A stretch of DNA of 5,820 nucleotides from JACQWR01 sp964614365 (GCA_964614365.1 CAZTLA010000192.1:1-5820); one strand, 5' to 3'; positions 1 to 5,550 are shown, counted from the first letter of the stretch. Numbers and translations are program-made. The notes: generated by a model from the sequence alone, not told the origin.

Positions 1-225
1 AAATACAAAGATATGGCGGGATACATCCAACACCACCTGAAGATCGCCGGCGGCAAAGAGCAACTGTTCTGTGATGAAGCCATCCTCGCCATCCACCAAG
101 GCTCCGGCGGCCTCCTCGGAAGGGCCAACCTCCTGGCCAAAGGCGCACTTGTCGCCGCGGCAAATGAAAAATGCCAACTCGTTTCACCGGAACACGTCAG
201 AATAGCGGCCACCGAAATCATGTGA
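1..225 (+). CDS. ExeA/TniB-like AAA+ ATPase, C-terminal end (5' end outside window)
   Basis: The reading frame is open from the first base to a TGA at 223-225, giving the last 74 residues of a longer protein. What is seen is the helical lid domain that follows the ATPase core in ExeA-type proteins: a YIQHHLKIAGG segment, then LFCDEAILAIHQGSGG, then RANLLAKGALVAAA, then a VSPEHVRIAATEI tail. The pattern IHQ-x-S-x-G ... R-x-x-N-L-L/A ... ALVAA is, from memory, closer to the ExeA-like ATPases encoded beside DDE transposases than to type II secretion GspA, which carries an additional peptidoglycan-binding domain. Its likely role is therefore as an ATP-dependent helper that directs a transposase to its target, analogous to IstB, TniB or TnsC. 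Walker A and B lie outside the window, so neither the function nor the integrity of the gene can be confirmed. An unrelated IS remnant starts about 110 bp downstream on the opposite strand. Confidence 0.7.
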   Translation, partial: KYKDMAGYIQHHLKIAGGKEQLFCDEAILAIHQGSGGLLGRANLLAKGALVAAANEKCQLVSPEHVRIAATEIM

Positions 226-243
226 AAAGAACAACCCCAAAAC

Positions 244-273
244 ACCGGAAGGGTAACTACCATCCCTTCCGGT
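244..273. terminator. 10-bp inverted repeat downstream of the ExeA-like gene
   Basis: ACCGGAAGGG (244-253) and CCCTTCCGGT (264-273) form a perfect 10-bp stem with a 10-nt loop, 18 bp after the ATPase stop codon. No clean T-tract follows on the + strand (AAACCTTTATT). On the - strand the sequence past the stem is T-rich but interrupted. It could be a weak terminator for the ExeA-like gene or simply a hairpin at a junction between mobile fragments. Confidence 0.45.
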
Positions 274-293
274 AAACCTTTATTGCAAAACAT

Positions 294-365
294 CAAACGA
301 TTGTAAGAATATCGAGTCAATTTAATGTGCGACGTTACATCCTGTAGCATCTCCGTCCGTCTCAT
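294..365 (-). pseudogene. Beheaded IS transposase: start region only
   Basis: ATG at 365-363 on the - strand is preceded by GGAGGTGACAG, one of the best ribosome-binding sites in the window. The opening MRRTEMLQDV looks like an IS transposase N-terminus. The following residues, beginning TSHIKLTRYS, do not resemble the RKMRFEE-type continuation I would expect, so homology seems to stop near 336. The frame stays open leftward into the antisense of the ATPase gene, but that part is not a plausible protein. The right-hand limit is firm (the start codon). The left limit is arbitrary and marks only about 24 codons. This is a dead fragment, probably left by deletion or by insertion of the neighbouring ExeA-type element. 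Confidence 0.5.
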
Positions 366-443
366 CTGTCACCTCCAACGGTGACCATATCAAACCGGAC
401 AGATTGTGTGCTACAATACCGGACATATCATTTGCTCCTGACA
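336..443 (-). mobile_element. Terminal remnant of an insertion sequence (5' end plus transposase start)
   Basis: Read on the - strand from 443, the sequence begins TGTCAGGAGC, a TGT-type terminus typical of many IS and Tn7/IS21-like ends. It contains two copies of TGTCCGGT (425-418 and 401-394) and two of TGATATG (430-424 and 392-386). Then come a strong Shine-Dalgarno GGAGGT (376-371), a 5-nt gap and an ATG at 365. The first codons read MRRTEMLQDV, which resembles the M-R-x-T-E-M-L-Q-E-V opening of IS transposases with an rve core, grouped from memory with ISNCY/IS1202-like elements. After about ten codons the resemblance ends, so the element is a one-ended relic. The TGACA at 439-443 (+ strand) marks the probable outer boundary. 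The matching end and any target duplication are not visible. Family assignment is tentative. Confidence 0.55.
386..430. repeat. Subterminal direct repeats of the IS end
   Basis: ACCGGACA occurs at 394-401 and again at 418-425 (24-bp period). CATATCA occurs at 386-392 and 424-430, the second copy overlapping the second ACCGGACA. The flanking bases also match partly (both units end in a TGCT..C..AAT-like stretch), so these look like two imperfect units in tandem inside the IS terminus. Repeated units next to an element end are usually transposase binding sites; that role is inferred here. Confidence 0.5.
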
Positions 444-458
444 ATCGGAAGAAAAATC

Positions 459-487
459 TTGACAGGCGGGACGGGATTTGTTATACA
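459..487 (+). promoter_or_regulatory. Sigma70-type promoter for the panC leader
   Basis: A perfect -35 box TTGACA (459-464) is followed after exactly 17 bp by TATACA (482-487), which matches the -10 consensus at the four leading positions. Predicted initiation is near 491-495. The promoter sits 16 bp outside the probable IS terminus at 443, so it seems to belong to the resident chromosome. It is the strongest promoter-like sequence in the window and faces panC-panD. Confidence 0.7.
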
Positions 488-493
488 TGAATC

Positions 494-592
494 GCCGCTT
501 GGATCCGGCCACGGACTGAGACGGGGGAATATGGATGTGATTATCGCTAAGTGTACATCAAGCCTCTCGTTTTAGACGAAGAGGCTTTTTTT
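494..592 (+). ncRNA. Short leader or small RNA between promoter and terminator, upstream of panC
   Basis: The promoter at 459-487 and the intrinsic terminator at 560-592 delimit a transcript of about 100 nt that would end just before panC. Visible structure: TCCG (504-507) can pair with CGGA (512-515), and GATGT (534-538) with ACATC (555-559). GCTTG (497-501) can also pair with CAAGC (559-563), which would invade the 5' arm of the terminator. A short frame beginning at ATG 531 (or GTG 537) encodes MDVIIAKCTSSLSF and stops at TAG 573-575, inside the terminator loop. This fits either an attenuator leader for panCD or a free-standing small RNA. I do not recognise it as a known riboswitch or RNA family. 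Confidence 0.4.
560..592 (+). terminator. Intrinsic terminator immediately upstream of panC
   Basis: AAGCCTCTCG (560-569) pairs with CG-A-AGAGGCTT (577-587) with one bulged A. The loop is TTTTAGA (570-576), and the T-run spans 586-592. This is a textbook rho-independent terminator. Its 3' edge is only 17 nt from the panC ATG at 609, so panC must be transcribed by read-through or from a promoter I cannot see. The arrangement suggests attenuation. Confidence 0.8.
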
Positions 593-608
593 GTGGGTTC
601 CCGTAGGA

Positions 609-1478
609 ATGAGGACGATTCAGCACGTTAAAGAGATGCAGGATTATGCGGAATCACTGCGTAAAAAGGGCGAAACAATATCCTTTGTTCCTACAATGGG
701 TTATCTGCATGATGGACACGTAAGCCTTATGGAGGAAGCAAAAAGGCGAGCAGATCGCTTGGTCTTGAGCATATTCGTGAATCCCGTGCAGTTTACCGCA
801 GATGAAGATTTCGAGAAATATCCACGAGATATTGTCCGGGATGGAAAAATAGCCGGCGCTGCGGGAGTAGACGTGATCTTTGCTCCGGTATCGTCTGAAA
901 TGTATCCGGAGCAGTATCAGACCTATGTGGATGTCGAGGGAGTGACCCGTAATCTGTGCGGGGTATCCCGTCCGGGCCATTTCCGAGGTGTGGCAACGGT
1001 ATGCGCCAAGCTTTTTCACATAGTAAAACCCCATGTGGCGGTGTTCGGGAAAAAGGATTTCCAGCAGCTTGTGGTTATCAGGCGAATGGTTAGCGATCTC
1101 AACATGGAAATCGAAATTGTGGGCATGGCGACGGCACGGGAAGCCGACGGTCTCGCAATGAGTTCTCGGAACGTTTACCTTAAGGGCAACGAAAGGGAAT
1201 CGGCGCTCAGTTTGAGCCGCTCCCTCGTAATGGCCAGGGAACTGTATGGACAAGGGGAAAAGGATGCCGTCCAGATATTGTCCCGGATACGCGCTTACAT
1301 TGAAGGTCATCCCTCGGTGCGTATTGATTACGCCAAGATATGCAACACAAAGACGCTTGAGGATGTGGAAAAACTTGTGGGAGAAGAAGTTCTGGCTCTG
1401 GCGGTCATGGTTGGTTCCACAAGACTGATAGACAACTATGTATTCGGAGAAGAACTTTCAATAAACGGGGGGGAATAG
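609..1478 (+). CDS. panC: Pantothenate synthetase (pantoate--beta-alanine ligase)
   Basis: This cytosolic enzyme joins pantoate and beta-alanine using ATP, via a pantoyl-adenylate, in the last step of vitamin B5 synthesis before coenzyme A. It has 289 residues, close to the usual ~283. The nucleotidyl-transferase hallmarks are in order: PTMGYLHDGH at 28-37 (the HxGH-type H34/H37), FVNPVQF at 56-62, SRPGHFRGV at 120-128, FGKKDFQQ at 146-153 and LAMSSRN at 182-188. The end, LAVMVGSTRLIDN, is also typical. ATG 609 is chosen because MRTIQHVKEM aligns with known N-termini. The frame also offers TTG 591, which would add six residues and use GAGG (581-584), inside the terminator stem, as Shine-Dalgarno. 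The SD for ATG 609 is poor (AGGA touching the start), so translation may be weak or coupled to the leader. panD follows 21 nt later. panB is not adjacent. Confidence 0.97.
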   Translation: MRTIQHVKEMQDYAESLRKKGETISFVPTMGYLHDGHVSLMEEAKRRADRLVLSIFVNPVQFTADEDFEKYPRDIVRDGKIAGAAGVDVIFAPVSSEMYPEQYQTYVDVEGVTRNLCGVSRPGHFRGVATVCAKLFHIVKPHVAVFGKKDFQQLVVIRRMVSDLNMEIEIVGMATAREADGLAMSSRNVYLKGNERESALSLSRSLVMARELYGQGEKDAVQILSRIRAYIEGHPSVRIDYAKICNTKTLEDVEKLVGEEVLALAVMVGSTRLIDNYVFGEELSINGGE

Positions 1479-1481
1479 ATT

Positions 1482-1488
1482 AAGGAGA
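1482..1488 (+). promoter_or_regulatory. Shine-Dalgarno of panD
   Basis: AAGGAGA lies just after the panC stop (1476-1478) and 11 nt before the panD ATG. The spacing is slightly long but the match is strong. It supports separate initiation of panD on the shared panCD message. Confidence 0.7.
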
Positions 1489-1499
1489 CCATATTCACC

Positions 1500-1859
1500 A
1501 TGCAACGATTCATGCTCAAATCAAAGCTGCACCGGGCGAGAGTAACCGATGCGAACCTTCATTATGAAGGAAGTATTTCCATTGATGAAGATCTGATGGA
1601 CGCTGCGAATCTTTTGCCCTATGAGAAAGTTGCCATATACGATGTATCCAACGGAGAGAGATTTACCACCTACGTCATAAAGGGTGCAAGAGGTTCCGGC
1701 ACGATATGTCTCAACGGGGCCGCGGCCAGGAAAGTATCGAAGGATGATCTGATTATCATTGCCAGCTACGTTGTGGTAGACGAAGACAAGACGAAGGGAT
1801 GGAGCCCTACCTGCATTCTTCTGGATGGCAATAACAGGATCAAAAAAACAGACGAATAG
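1500..1859 (+). CDS. panD: Aspartate 1-decarboxylase (pyruvoyl-dependent) proenzyme
   Basis: The enzyme decarboxylates L-aspartate to beta-alanine, the amine substrate of PanC, so the two neighbours catalyse successive steps. The 119-residue product is close to the family's ~120-130. The self-processing site is intact: LHYEGS at 20-25 with Gly24-Ser25, where cleavage turns Ser25 into the pyruvoyl group. Family active-site positions are all present: K9, H11, Y22, R54, T57, Y58 and N72, followed by GAAA (73-76). The IIIASYV strand (86-92) is also typical. The start is ATG 1500, with AAGGAGA upstream. It depends on PanC's transcript, as no promoter is visible in the 21-nt gap. The partner maturation factor PanZ of enteric bacteria is not expected here. 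Nothing looks damaged. Confidence 0.97.
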   Translation: MQRFMLKSKLHRARVTDANLHYEGSISIDEDLMDAANLLPYEKVAIYDVSNGERFTTYVIKGARGSGTICLNGAAARKVSKDDLIIIASYVVVDEDKTKGWSPTCILLDGNNRIKKTDE

Positions 1860-1912
1860 ACATCAGTTCTCTGTTTAGAAGAAATCCGCCTCGTTTGATT
1901 CGTCTCTTTGAA

Positions 1913-1950
1913 TGAGGAGGCAGGGCGCCGCGAGCGCCATGCCTCTCTCA
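1913..1950 (+). terminator. Large imperfect hairpin downstream of panD, possible terminator
   Basis: GAGGCA (1917-1922) pairs with TGCCTC (1940-1945), and GGCGC (1924-1928) with GCGCC (1934-1938), separated by one G/A mismatch. TGAG (1913-1916) and CTCA (1947-1950) extend the stem across one bulge. It lies 54 bp after panD. The downstream sequence is A/T-rich (AAATAATAATTG) without a real T-run, so termination is likely but not proven. An upstream GCCTC (1888-1892) could compete for the same GAGGC arm. Confidence 0.45.
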
Positions 1951-1982
1951 AATAATAATTGAAAATAGCGGTCGTTTTTGTT

Positions 1983-2020
1983 ATTGAAGCCCTCCGCAGT
2001 CTGCTGCGGAGGGCTTCAAT
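1983..2020. repeat. Perfect 17-bp palindrome in the panD-DUF502 gap
   Basis: ATTGAAGCCCTCCGCAG (1983-1999) and CTGCGGAGGGCTTCAAT (2004-2020) are exact reverse complements around a 4-nt loop, TCTG. It has no mismatch in 17 bp. A T-rich stretch (GTTTTTGTT) precedes it, but only TCTT follows on the + strand, and the - strand continuation is A-rich, so it is not a standard terminator in either direction. It may be a bidirectional transcription barrier, a REP-like dispersed element or a MITE relic. Confidence 0.6.
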
Positions 2021-2100
2021 TCTTAAGGACAAGCACCGTTAGCTATTTGTTCGCTTACCCCGAAGCAAGCCGTGGGGGCTGCGCTTACTATCGAATTCAT

Positions 2101-2140
2101 CCCTCCGTTTTGCCCTGCTGAGGCAGAGCAGGAGGGGAGG
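2101..2140 (+). promoter_or_regulatory. Hairpin that covers the DUF502 ribosome-binding site
   Basis: CCTGCT (2114-2119) pairs with AGCAGG (2127-2132), and CCTCC (2102-2106) can pair with GGAGG (2136-2140). GGAGG is the Shine-Dalgarno for the TTG start at 2150, with a 9-nt gap. The site would be hidden when the stem forms, suggesting control of translation or simply low expression. The structure is seen by complementarity only. Confidence 0.4.
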
Positions 2141-2149
2141 TCATCGCCT

Positions 2150-2800
2150 TTGAAATCAAATCTGAAAAAAATATTTTTAACCGGTCTGGCCGTCATAACC
2201 CCGGTAGGCATAACGCTGTATATCCTTTCCTTCCTCATTGATCTCATGGACGGCCTTTTTGATTTCATCCCCACGAGGTACCGGCCGGACGAACTATTAC
2301 AGTACCATCTGCCGGGACTGGGGATTATCGTAACGGTGATACTCATCTTTATATGCGGTCTTATCGTCCGGAGTTACTTTGGAAAGGCATTGGTAAAAAT
2401 TGGCGAGAATTTCGTAGATAGAATACCGGTTGTGCGGAGTATTTATCAAGCGGTTAAGCAGGTTGCGGAGAGCATGCTGACGGATAGAAACCGCAGCTTC
2501 AAGAAGGCCGTGCTGATTGAATTTCCGCGCCGCGGTCTTTACAGCGTGGGTTTTGTAACCGGCAGTCCCAATGGCGAGATCAAGGAAAAGGTCGGCGCTG
2601 GGGAGCATACAAGCGTGTTCGTACCGACAACCCCGAATCCGACCTCGGGATTTTTCATGATCGTACCCCGAGACGAACTGATATTTTTGGAGATGTCGGT
2701 CGAAGAGGCCTTTACACTCATCATTTCTGCTGGTATAGTAATACCCTCGGAACGTCGGCAACAAGCCGGCGTGAAGCAGGAAGGCACGGTAAAGGGGTAG
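2150..2800 (+). CDS. DUF502 family two-helix membrane protein
   Basis: A conserved bacterial inner-membrane protein with no established biochemical role. With a TTG start at 2150 it has 216 residues and begins LKSNLKKIFLTGLAV (Met at the start codon), matching the usual short basic N-terminus before the first helix. Helix 1 spans about residues 9-30, with a P in its middle, and helix 2 about 57-74. Then comes the amphipathic RIPVVRSIY segment (91-99) and the family signature VPTTPNPTSGF (158-168). The closing block, MSVEEAFTLIISAGIVIP, also fits the family. TTG is preferred because GGAGGGGAGG lies 9 nt upstream. A GTG at 2072 would add 26 residues with no SD and an unusual sequence. It precedes metK by 57 nt and may share its transcript, although a functional link to SAM metabolism is not evident. 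Confidence 0.88.
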   Translation: MKSNLKKIFLTGLAVITPVGITLYILSFLIDLMDGLFDFIPTRYRPDELLQYHLPGLGIIVTVILIFICGLIVRSYFGKALVKIGENFVDRIPVVRSIYQAVKQVAESMLTDRNRSFKKAVLIEFPRRGLYSVGFVTGSPNGEIKEKVGAGEHTSVFVPTTPNPTSGFFMIVPRDELIFLEMSVEEAFTLIISAGIVIPSERRQQAGVKQEGTVKG

Positions 2801-2857
2801 CCGCGAGAATCTTATGTTAAGAGACAATAGCCAAGGTGGCAAACAAGGAGAGGGCGC

Positions 2858-4036
2858 ATGCAGATTTCATCGGAAAGTGTAAAAGTTGGTCATCCCGATA
2901 TAGTGGCTGATTCGATAGCGGCCAATATCATTGCGGCAATTTTGGAAGAGGAGAAGAAAATGGGGCTGACCATAGATACCATGCCCCACTGCGGCATCGA
3001 AGTCTTTCTGGGAAAGGGGCTGTGCGTCGTGGGTGGCGAAGTTTCCACCCGGGCCTACATCGATATCGAGAAATCAGTTCGGGAAACGGTTATTTCTCTC
3101 GGATATACGGACTGCGCCGTGGGGCTGAACGGAAACTCCATGGGCATACTCAATACCATCATCCCGCAGTCCGGAGACATCAATATCGGTACCAGAGAAA
3201 ATATGGGAAAATATTGTGAAATCGGGGCCGGCGACCAGGGGATCATATACGGGTTTGCCTGCAACGAGACCCCCGAATTATTGCCCCTGCCGTACGTGCT
3301 GGTAAACCGCATGATGCGGGCCTTTGAGAACTGCGGGAGTTCCGTATTCTCACCCGACGGGAAGGGACAGGTGACCGTGGAATATGATGATCAGTGGGTG
3401 CCCCGGCGTGTGGCAACGGTGCTGATGTCCAACGCCATCGATTATCGCCACGTGCCGGATGATGCGCGGGGTGCTGTGGAACAGCAGGCGAAGAAGATTG
3501 CCATGGCATGTCTGGGCGACTGGGTCGATGGGGAGACGGAGTTCCTTTTTAATCCCACGGGCGAGTGGCAGGCCATCAATTCATGCAGCGCCGCGGATTC
3601 CGGAGTTACCGGCCGCAAGCTGGTGGTCCAGCTGTACGGGGGGTATCCGGGCGCCCAGTTGGGCGGTGGCGCGATCGTGAATAAATCGCCGGAAAAAGTC
3701 GATTGTTCCGCTGCCTTCGGGAGCCGTCATGTGGCCAAGAACATCGTTGCGTCCGGTCTGGCAAAGAAATGTTCCGTGCAACTGGCCTATGCCATCGGCA
3801 TCGCGCGGCCCATTTCCATTTATGTAAATACCTTTGGGACGGGCGTTGTATCCGATGAAAAGCTGGCGCTCATCATCAAAGAAACATTCGACCTTACTCC
3901 CAAGGGGATGATCGAGAAGTTTAACCTTCTCAACGGCGGCTTGTATCGAAGATTGCCGAAGACATTTTTCCTTGATGATTATCCCTGGGAAAAAACGGAT
4001 ATGGTGGAAGCGTTGAAGAAGAAGGCGGCCAAGTAA
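2858..4036 (+). CDS. metK: Divergent methionine adenosyltransferase (S-adenosylmethionine synthetase)
   Basis: It makes S-adenosylmethionine from methionine and ATP in the cytoplasm. It has 392 residues (E. coli: 384). Retained: E6, H12 and D14 in SSESVKVGHPD, E48, GGE 59-61, GAGDQG 123-128, D167/K169 in PDGKGQVT, NPTG 232-235, D247, R253/K254 in TGRK, and K276, K280 and D282. These correspond to the E. coli residues that hold metals and the triphosphate. Changed: the Lys of GHPDK is Ile15. The F-x-IGGPMGD loop is replaced by W-QAINSCSAAD, two residues longer. GG-x-ARH-GGGAFSGKD becomes GGYPGAQLGGGAIVNKS, and VDRSAAY becomes VDCSAAF. The C-terminal GHFG motif is missing, while PWEKTD is kept. 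The start is ATG 2858 with AAGGAGAGGG upstream. No SAM-type riboswitch fits in the 57-nt leader. An active enzyme of an outlying MAT branch is most likely. Confidence 0.93.
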   Translation: MQISSESVKVGHPDIVADSIAANIIAAILEEEKKMGLTIDTMPHCGIEVFLGKGLCVVGGEVSTRAYIDIEKSVRETVISLGYTDCAVGLNGNSMGILNTIIPQSGDINIGTRENMGKYCEIGAGDQGIIYGFACNETPELLPLPYVLVNRMMRAFENCGSSVFSPDGKGQVTVEYDDQWVPRRVATVLMSNAIDYRHVPDDARGAVEQQAKKIAMACLGDWVDGETEFLFNPTGEWQAINSCSAADSGVTGRKLVVQLYGGYPGAQLGGGAIVNKSPEKVDCSAAFGSRHVAKNIVASGLAKKCSVQLAYAIGIARPISIYVNTFGTGVVSDEKLALIIKETFDLTPKGMIEKFNLLNGGLYRRLPKTFFLDDYPWEKTDMVEALKKKAAK

Positions 4037-4047
4037 GGAGGAAAACG

Positions 4048-5472
4048 GTGAAAATCAGGGGAATTGAAAGAAAATTAAACTATTGTGTGGCGGATATCTC
4101 CCTTGCTCAGTGGGGAAGGAAAGAACTGGAACTCGCCGAGAATGAGATGCCCGGCCTCATGGCCGTCCGTAAGAAATTCGGCAGGCAAAAACCCCTCAAA
4201 GGGTTGAAGGTCATGGGCAGTCTGCACATGACGATACAGACGGCGATGTTGATCGAGACCTTGAAGATTCTCGGCGCTGATCTGCGATGGGCGTCGTGCA
4301 ACATATTTTCCACTCAGGATCATGCGGCGGCGGCGATCGCCAAAGCAGGGACGGCGGCGGTATTTGCCTGGAAGGGCGAGACCCTGGATGACTACTGGTG
4401 GTGTACGGAACAGGCCCTCACGTGGCCCGATGGTTCCGGACCCGACCTTATCGTTGACGACGGCGGCGACGCGACGCTCTTTATTCACCAAGGCGTCAAA
4501 GTGGGGAAGGAGCCCTCTCTGCTCAACAAAAAGCAGGATAATAAAGAGATGCAGATTATTATGGACCGCCTTCACGCCAGCTACAAGCGTGATCCCCGGC
4601 ACTGGCAGAGAGTGGCGGAGGGCATCCGCGGCGTTTCCGAAGAGACGACAACGGGTGTGCACCGGCTTTATCAGATGGCACAAGAGGGAGAGCTGCTCTT
4701 TCCGGCGATTAACGTCAACGATTCGGTGACCAAGTCAAAATTCGACAACCTCTACGGATGTCGGGAATCGTTAGCCGACGGCATCAAGCGGGCGACCGAT
4801 GTCATGATTGCCGGGAAAACCGTGGTCGTTTGCGGATACGGGGATGTGGGCAAGGGGTGCGCCCAGTCCATGAAGGGGTTCGGCGCCCGTGTGGTGGTTA
4901 CGGAAATCGATCCCATTTGCGCCCTGCAGGCGGCCATGGAGGGCTTCGAGGTGAGGACGCTGGAGAGCGTTGCTTCCTGCGGCGATATCTTTATTACGGC
5001 CACGGGTTGTTGCGATGTGCTCACGGGTCGGCATATGGAAAAGATGAAGGATGAGGCTATCATCTGCAACATCGGTCATTTCGACAGCGAAATCGAAATG
5101 CATTATCTGGAAAATAACAAGGCTTGTAAAAAGGTGAATATCAAACCGCAAGTTGATAAGTGGATATTGAAATCGGGCCGCTGCCTGATTGTTCTTGCCG
5201 AGGGCAGGCTGGTGAACCTGGGGTGCGCCACCGGTCACGCCAGCTTTGTCATGAGCACCAGCTTCACCAACCAGTGTCTGGCGCAGATAGAACTGGCGAC
5301 TAAAAAGTTCAAACCCGGCGTTTATACGTTACCCAAGAAACTTGATGAAGAAGTGGCGAAGATGCATCTCGACCGTTTGGGAGTCGAGTTAACGAAGCTG
5401 ACCAGGAAACAGGCCGATTACCTGTCCGTTCCGATGGAAGGGCCTTTCAAACAAGAAAATTACCGGTATTAA
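4048..5472 (+). CDS. ahcY: S-adenosylhomocysteine hydrolase (adenosylhomocysteinase)
   Basis: NAD-dependent enzyme that reversibly splits S-adenosylhomocysteine into adenosine and homocysteine, relieving product inhibition of methyltransferases. With the upstream MetK it forms two steps of the activated methyl cycle. The 474 residues include the roughly 40-residue insertion typical of bacterial long forms (about 150-195). Substrate-site residues: H60 in GSLHMTIQTA, D137, E199 in EETTTGV, K229 and D233 in NVNDSVTKSKFDN, H344 in NIGHFD, and H397 in GCATGHASF. The Rossmann motif GYGDVGKG is at 263-270, followed by VTEIDPICALQAAMEG. The C-terminal GPFKQENYRY carries the K and Y that reach the neighbouring subunit's NAD. 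The start is GTG 4048. AAGGAGG (4035-4041) overlaps the metK stop and lies 6 nt from the start, giving tight coupling. Nothing appears damaged. Confidence 0.97.
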   Translation: MKIRGIERKLNYCVADISLAQWGRKELELAENEMPGLMAVRKKFGRQKPLKGLKVMGSLHMTIQTAMLIETLKILGADLRWASCNIFSTQDHAAAAIAKAGTAAVFAWKGETLDDYWWCTEQALTWPDGSGPDLIVDDGGDATLFIHQGVKVGKEPSLLNKKQDNKEMQIIMDRLHASYKRDPRHWQRVAEGIRGVSEETTTGVHRLYQMAQEGELLFPAINVNDSVTKSKFDNLYGCRESLADGIKRATDVMIAGKTVVVCGYGDVGKGCAQSMKGFGARVVVTEIDPICALQAAMEGFEVRTLESVASCGDIFITATGCCDVLTGRHMEKMKDEAIICNIGHFDSEIEMHYLENNKACKKVNIKPQVDKWILKSGRCLIVLAEGRLVNLGCATGHASFVMSTSFTNQCLAQIELATKKFKPGVYTLPKKLDEEVAKMHLDRLGVELTKLTRKQADYLSVPMEGPFKQENYRY

Positions 5473-5483
5473 ACCGATATTAA

Positions 5484-5519
5484 AAGGAGAAAAGGGGGCG
5501 GATGTCCCCTTTTCTCCTT
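5484..5519 (+). terminator. 14-bp hairpin terminator after ahcY
   Basis: AAGGAGAAAAGGGG (5484-5497) and CCCCTTTTCTCCTT (5506-5519) are exact complements around an 8-nt loop. It lies 11 bp after the ahcY stop. There is no T-run beyond the stem, but the inner GGGG/CCCC hairpin is followed by TTTTCTCCTT, which can serve as the U-tract. It marks the end of the metK-ahcY unit. Confidence 0.75.
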
Positions 5520-5550
5520 GAATAAGCCTTCAGCATTATCTCCCCAACAT

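Noticed and set aside
381..575. A 64-codon + strand frame running from the IS end into the panC leader.
   Set aside because: It spans the IS terminus, the promoter and the terminator, has no Shine-Dalgarno and no protein-like composition. Only its last codons, as a possible leader peptide, are considered.
654..1310. Long open frame on the - strand, about 218 codons.
   Set aside because: It is entirely antisense to panC, whose motifs are unambiguous, and its product shows no recognisable domain.
1959..1987. TTGAAA-17-TATTGA as a promoter for DUF502-metK-ahcY.
   Set aside because: The -10 matches only half the consensus and runs into the 17-bp palindrome. The promoter of this unit remains unidentified.
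2072..2149. GTG start giving a 26-residue N-terminal extension of the DUF502 protein.
   Set aside because: It has no Shine-Dalgarno, the added residues do not look like the family, and the frame would run through the hairpin. TTG 2150 with GGAGG fits better.
2297..2842. Open frame on the - strand, about 181 codons.
   Set aside because: It is antisense to the DUF502 gene and resembles no family; a compositional shadow.
2801..2857. SAM or SAH riboswitch upstream of metK.
   Set aside because: Only 57 nt are available, they include the Shine-Dalgarno, and no conserved aptamer core is visible.
2813..2881. A 22-residue frame overlapping the metK start.
   Set aside because: It has no ribosome-binding site and no resemblance to known small proteins; it runs through the metK SD into the gene.
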